Shown here: one piece after another, positions 5,392 to 6,536 of the stretch
Layout of the letters: every line of letters begins with the position of its first letter
Position numbering within the stretch: position 1 is the first letter of the stretch
Assembly: GCA_964373925.1 (NCBI GenBank)
Contig: CAYJWS010000063.1
Location: 1 to 6,536 of the forward strand
Direction: 5' to 3'
Length of the DNA: 6,536 nt
From: CAYJWS01 sp964373925
GTDB lineage: Bacteria > Patescibacteriota > Patescibacteriia > Buchananbacterales > GWA2-38-13
Notes under the pieces: model-generated
The model's database searches: none
Told to the model about the DNA's origin: nothing
Seen by the model: only the letters and a program-made list of their open reading frames with translations
Made by a program: the position numbers and the translations under genes

Positions 5392-5595
5392 TTAGAAAGG
5401 ATAAAAATTGAAGGGATTGCCTCCCCCAATCTCAATGAGATCTGGATCACACAATCCAAAACTTTTTTTCATTTCCTTTTGGATGCTTTTCTCCTCTCCG
5501 ACATCTTCCGTAACGGCTTTTTGCTCTTCTTGAGTCTCCACCTCCGCTTTCTGAACCAAAGCCTGTTCCCTCTCGATCTGAGTTTGGCTACTCAC
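5392..5595 (-). CDS. 67-residue small protein ending PFNFYPF; possible Phe leader peptide of pheA
   Basis: Not a known family. Residues 1-45 are Glu/Gln/Lys-rich and look like a charged helix; then comes CDPDLIEIGGGNPFNFYPF (49-67), with Phe at 62, 64 and 67 and Tyr at 65 in the last six residues. The start is the GTG at 5593-5595, fixed by AGGAGGTGA (5607-5599), a near-perfect match to the 16S 3' end. A consensus -35 stands upstream. The next element is a terminator-like palindrome and then pheA. This order suggests a leader whose terminal Phe codons sense charged tRNA-Phe, although classical leaders such as E. coli pheL are about 15 residues. Alternatively it is an independent small protein or a modified-peptide precursor (charged leader, GGG, aromatic tail), but no maturation enzymes are in view. 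Internal ATG at 5470-5472 lacks a properly spaced SD. Confidence 0.72.
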   Translation of the reverse strand: MSSQTQIEREQALVQKAEVETQEEQKAVTEDVGEEKSIQKEMKKSFGLCDPDLIEIGGGNPFNFYPF

Positions 5596-5649
5596 CGTTC
5601 ACCTCCTAAAAAAAGTTGATGTTAAAGATCGTACATTTCTCACTATACT

Positions 5650-5678
5650 AGCTTACATTTAATATGTGGAGTTGTCAA
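5650..5678 (-). promoter_or_regulatory. Promoter of the small ORF-pheA unit
   Basis: A consensus -35 TTGACA (5678-5673) with TAAGCT (5655-5650) 17 bases on as a weak -10. The start would be near 5643 with a leader of about 48 bases before the GTG. The -35 is perfect, the -10 only 3 of 6. Confidence 0.5.
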
Positions 5679-5702
5679 TATTTTTTTATTCCCCATACAA
5701 AA

Positions 5703-5730
5703 ACACCGCTAAGACAAGGTGTATTTTTTT
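5703..5730. terminator. Small bidirectional hairpin terminator
   Basis: Stem ACACC/GGTGT (5703-5707 / 5718-5722, 10-base loop), followed by A and T7 on the plus strand, and by T5 on the minus strand. The stem is short, so strength is doubtful. It sits behind the pheA-unit promoter and may insulate it from transcription coming from the right. Confidence 0.5.
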
Positions 5731-5971
5731 AAACAGGGCATCGTGAAACTTGCCCACCGGAGCTTTACTTTGGCATGGCAGACGGGGACGTTAGAACCGT
5801 TATTCGGAGATAAAATAGTGGTATATGCATACCAAGCCTAATACTTTAACCTCTACTAATCACTATTTCTAGAAACTTTTGACATAATTATGTATATCCT
5901 TTGTATGGTTTAAAAAAAGCATATAACTATTAATAACAAAACGGGAATAAAAAAATAGCACATTAAACTTC
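5731..5971. other. Intergenic segment between two terminators; GC-richer patch, no confident gene
   Basis: Part of the 461-base stretch without a called gene (5596-6056). Bases about 5737-5820 are clearly richer in G+C than the flanks. The plus strand has an open frame from a GTG at 5719 to a TAA at 5839-5841 (40 codons; reads ...IVKLAHRSFTLAWQTGTLEP...) with no SD. Pairings visible: GGGCA/TGCCC (5737-5741 / 5751-5755), TGGTAT/ATACCA (5819-5824 / 5829-5834), and AAATAGTG/CACTATTT (5813-5820 / 5861-5868). A TTGACA at 5879-5884 with TATGGT at 5904-5909 (19-base spacing) could start a plus-strand transcript of about 90 bases ending at the terminator at 5972. It could be an unknown structured RNA, an sRNA or a gene remnant; I recognise none. 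Confidence 0.3.
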
Positions 5972-6002
5972 AAAACCACTGGCAGATGTCAGTGGTTTTT
6001 TT
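5972..6002. terminator. Strong hairpin terminator, best on plus strand
   Basis: A 10-bp stem AAAACCACTG/CAGTGGTTTT (5972-5981 / 5990-5999) with an 8-base loop. The T-run 5996-6002 makes it strong on the plus strand. On the minus strand the GC part is followed by TTTTG, so it can also end the 67-residue gene that stops at 6057. Confidence 0.82.
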
Positions 6003-6056
6003 ATTGGAAAAAATCGGAAAGAACAAAAATTTAATATTTTTAGAGAAGCTACTTCT

Positions 6057-6260
6057 CTAATCTAAGACTTTTATTATCTTAAAGGGAACTCCTTTCTGTC
6101 TTAGATCTTCCATTACGAAATCGGGAATGGTTATTAATCCATCTTTATGTGCTGGCAAGCTGACGTAGCCGATAGTAATATTCCAAACCTCACCCCATTT
6201 ATCCTTGTACTTCGTAAAATATTTGAGTGGAACCTTAACAATATATCTTTTTTCTTCCAC
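6057..6260 (-). CDS. Hypothetical 67-residue protein
   Basis: Family not recognised. The start is chosen at the GTG at 6258-6260 because AGGAG (6272-6268) lies 7 bases upstream. The in-frame ATG at 6264-6266 and TTG at 6279-6281 would each have an SD only one base away. The product is small, basic and likely beta-rich: KRYIVKVPLKYF, then WGEVWNITIGYVSLP, LITIPDFVMEDL and a closing strand PFKIIKVLD. No signal peptide, membrane span or Cys pair is visible. It lies between tRNA-His (93 bases upstream) and a hairpin terminator (about 55 bases downstream) and appears to be a single-gene unit. TATTAT at 6311-6316 could be its -10 (weak). Confidence 0.68.
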   Translation of the reverse strand: MEEKRYIVKVPLKYFTKYKDKWGEVWNITIGYVSLPAHKDGLITIPDFVMEDLRQKGVPFKIIKVLD

Positions 6261-6353
6261 GAGCATTCTCCTTTTTTTCAATCCTAAAAATGGACTTAAT
6301 AAACAAAATCATAATATTGTGTAAATTGAAAAATATTGTTTTTATATATAATT

Positions 6354-6430
6354 TGGGGTGAGTGACCGGACTTGAACCGGCAGCCTCCAGGGCCACAACC
6401 TAGCGCTCTAACCAATTGAGCTACACCCAC
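6354..6430 (-). tRNA. tRNA-His(GTG)
   Basis: Full cloverleaf on the minus strand. Acceptor GTGGGTG/CACTCAC (one G-U pair), D-arm GCTC/GAGC with GG in the loop, anticodon stem CTAGG/CCTGG with loop TTGTGGC (anticodon GTG), and T-arm GCCGG-TTCAAGT-CCGGT. The discriminator is C73 and the base before G1 (position 6431) is G, giving the G-1:C73 pair that marks tRNA-His. CCA is encoded (6356-6354). A TATACA at 6460-6455 may be its -10. No terminator follows directly. Confidence 0.96.
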
Positions 6431-6536
6431 CAAAATTAAACTGTTTTACCGTTATGTATAAGATAATGACAATTTCTACATAACCACATTAAATTTTAAT
6501 TTTACCTGCCAAGACCATTGCCCCCGAGAGGAATTG

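Noticed and set aside
5719..5841. 40-codon plus-strand open frame
   Set aside because: No SD, overlaps a terminator hairpin at its start, no recognisable product; kept only as part of the intergenic description.
6261..6281. Longer start (TTG 6281 or ATG 6266) for the 67-residue protein
   Set aside because: Both would have an SD only one base away; AGGAG at 6268-6272 is correctly spaced for the GTG at 6260.
6492..6536. Possible C-terminus of a minus-strand gene entering from the right edge
   Set aside because: One frame is open for 15 codons to a TAA (…LSGAMVLAGKIKI), but other frames are also open for similar lengths; too short to support.
1..6536. CRISPR array, insertion sequence, phage or plasmid genes
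   Set aside because: No regularly spaced long repeats, no transposase and no att-like duplications were seen; the Xer-type gene alone does not indicate a mobile element.

Overview
This AT-rich window has compact gene packing, short intergenic gaps and a mix of Shine-Dalgarno-led and apparently SD-less genes. Gene content (rpsO/pnp block with an NYN-domain gene, a single Xer-type recombinase, a stand-alone LUD protein, a DinB-fold protein, many small orphan proteins) suits a small-genome bacterium, possibly a Patescibacteria/CPR lineage. That placement is inference from gene content and style; no marker here proves it. The code is standard as far as seen: TGA ends the 163-residue protein and TAA/TAG end the others.

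Left block (1-1235, minus strand): rpsO (S15, with an acidic C-terminal extension), then an NYN/LabA-type putative RNase, then the first 27 codons of pnp (polynucleotide phosphorylase), which runs off the left edge. This is the classical rpsO-pnp pairing with a predicted nuclease inserted between. Both the rpsO and pnp leaders contain inverted repeats that could fold. Divergent to it, after a gap rich in ATTAGTAT motifs, lies a complete XerC/D-type tyrosine recombinase (1405-2331, plus), with a TATAAT box so close to the ATG that the mRNA may be leaderless. It is followed by an orphan 163-residue helical protein (2472-2963, plus) and a strong bidirectional terminator.

Middle block (3045-5312, minus strand): a LUD/LutC-like protein, a DinB/YfiT-superfamily protein and a prephenate dehydratase (pheA) with PDT and ACT domains, each followed by its own hairpin terminator. 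Upstream of pheA is a 67-codon ORF with a near-perfect Shine-Dalgarno site whose last codons encode PFNFYPF. A 24-bp perfect palindrome followed by a U-rich tract lies between its stop codon and the pheA SD. pheA has no room for a promoter downstream of that hairpin, so it must be read through it. The arrangement resembles a phenylalanine transcription attenuator and is the most interesting feature of the window.

Right block (5608-6536): a TTGACA promoter for the small ORF/pheA unit; a 240-base segment bounded by two bidirectional hairpin terminators and holding a GC-richer patch with no confident gene; a 67-residue orphan protein (6057-6260, minus); and tRNA-His(GTG) on the minus strand with G-1 and CCA encoded. 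The last 105 bases carry no callable gene.
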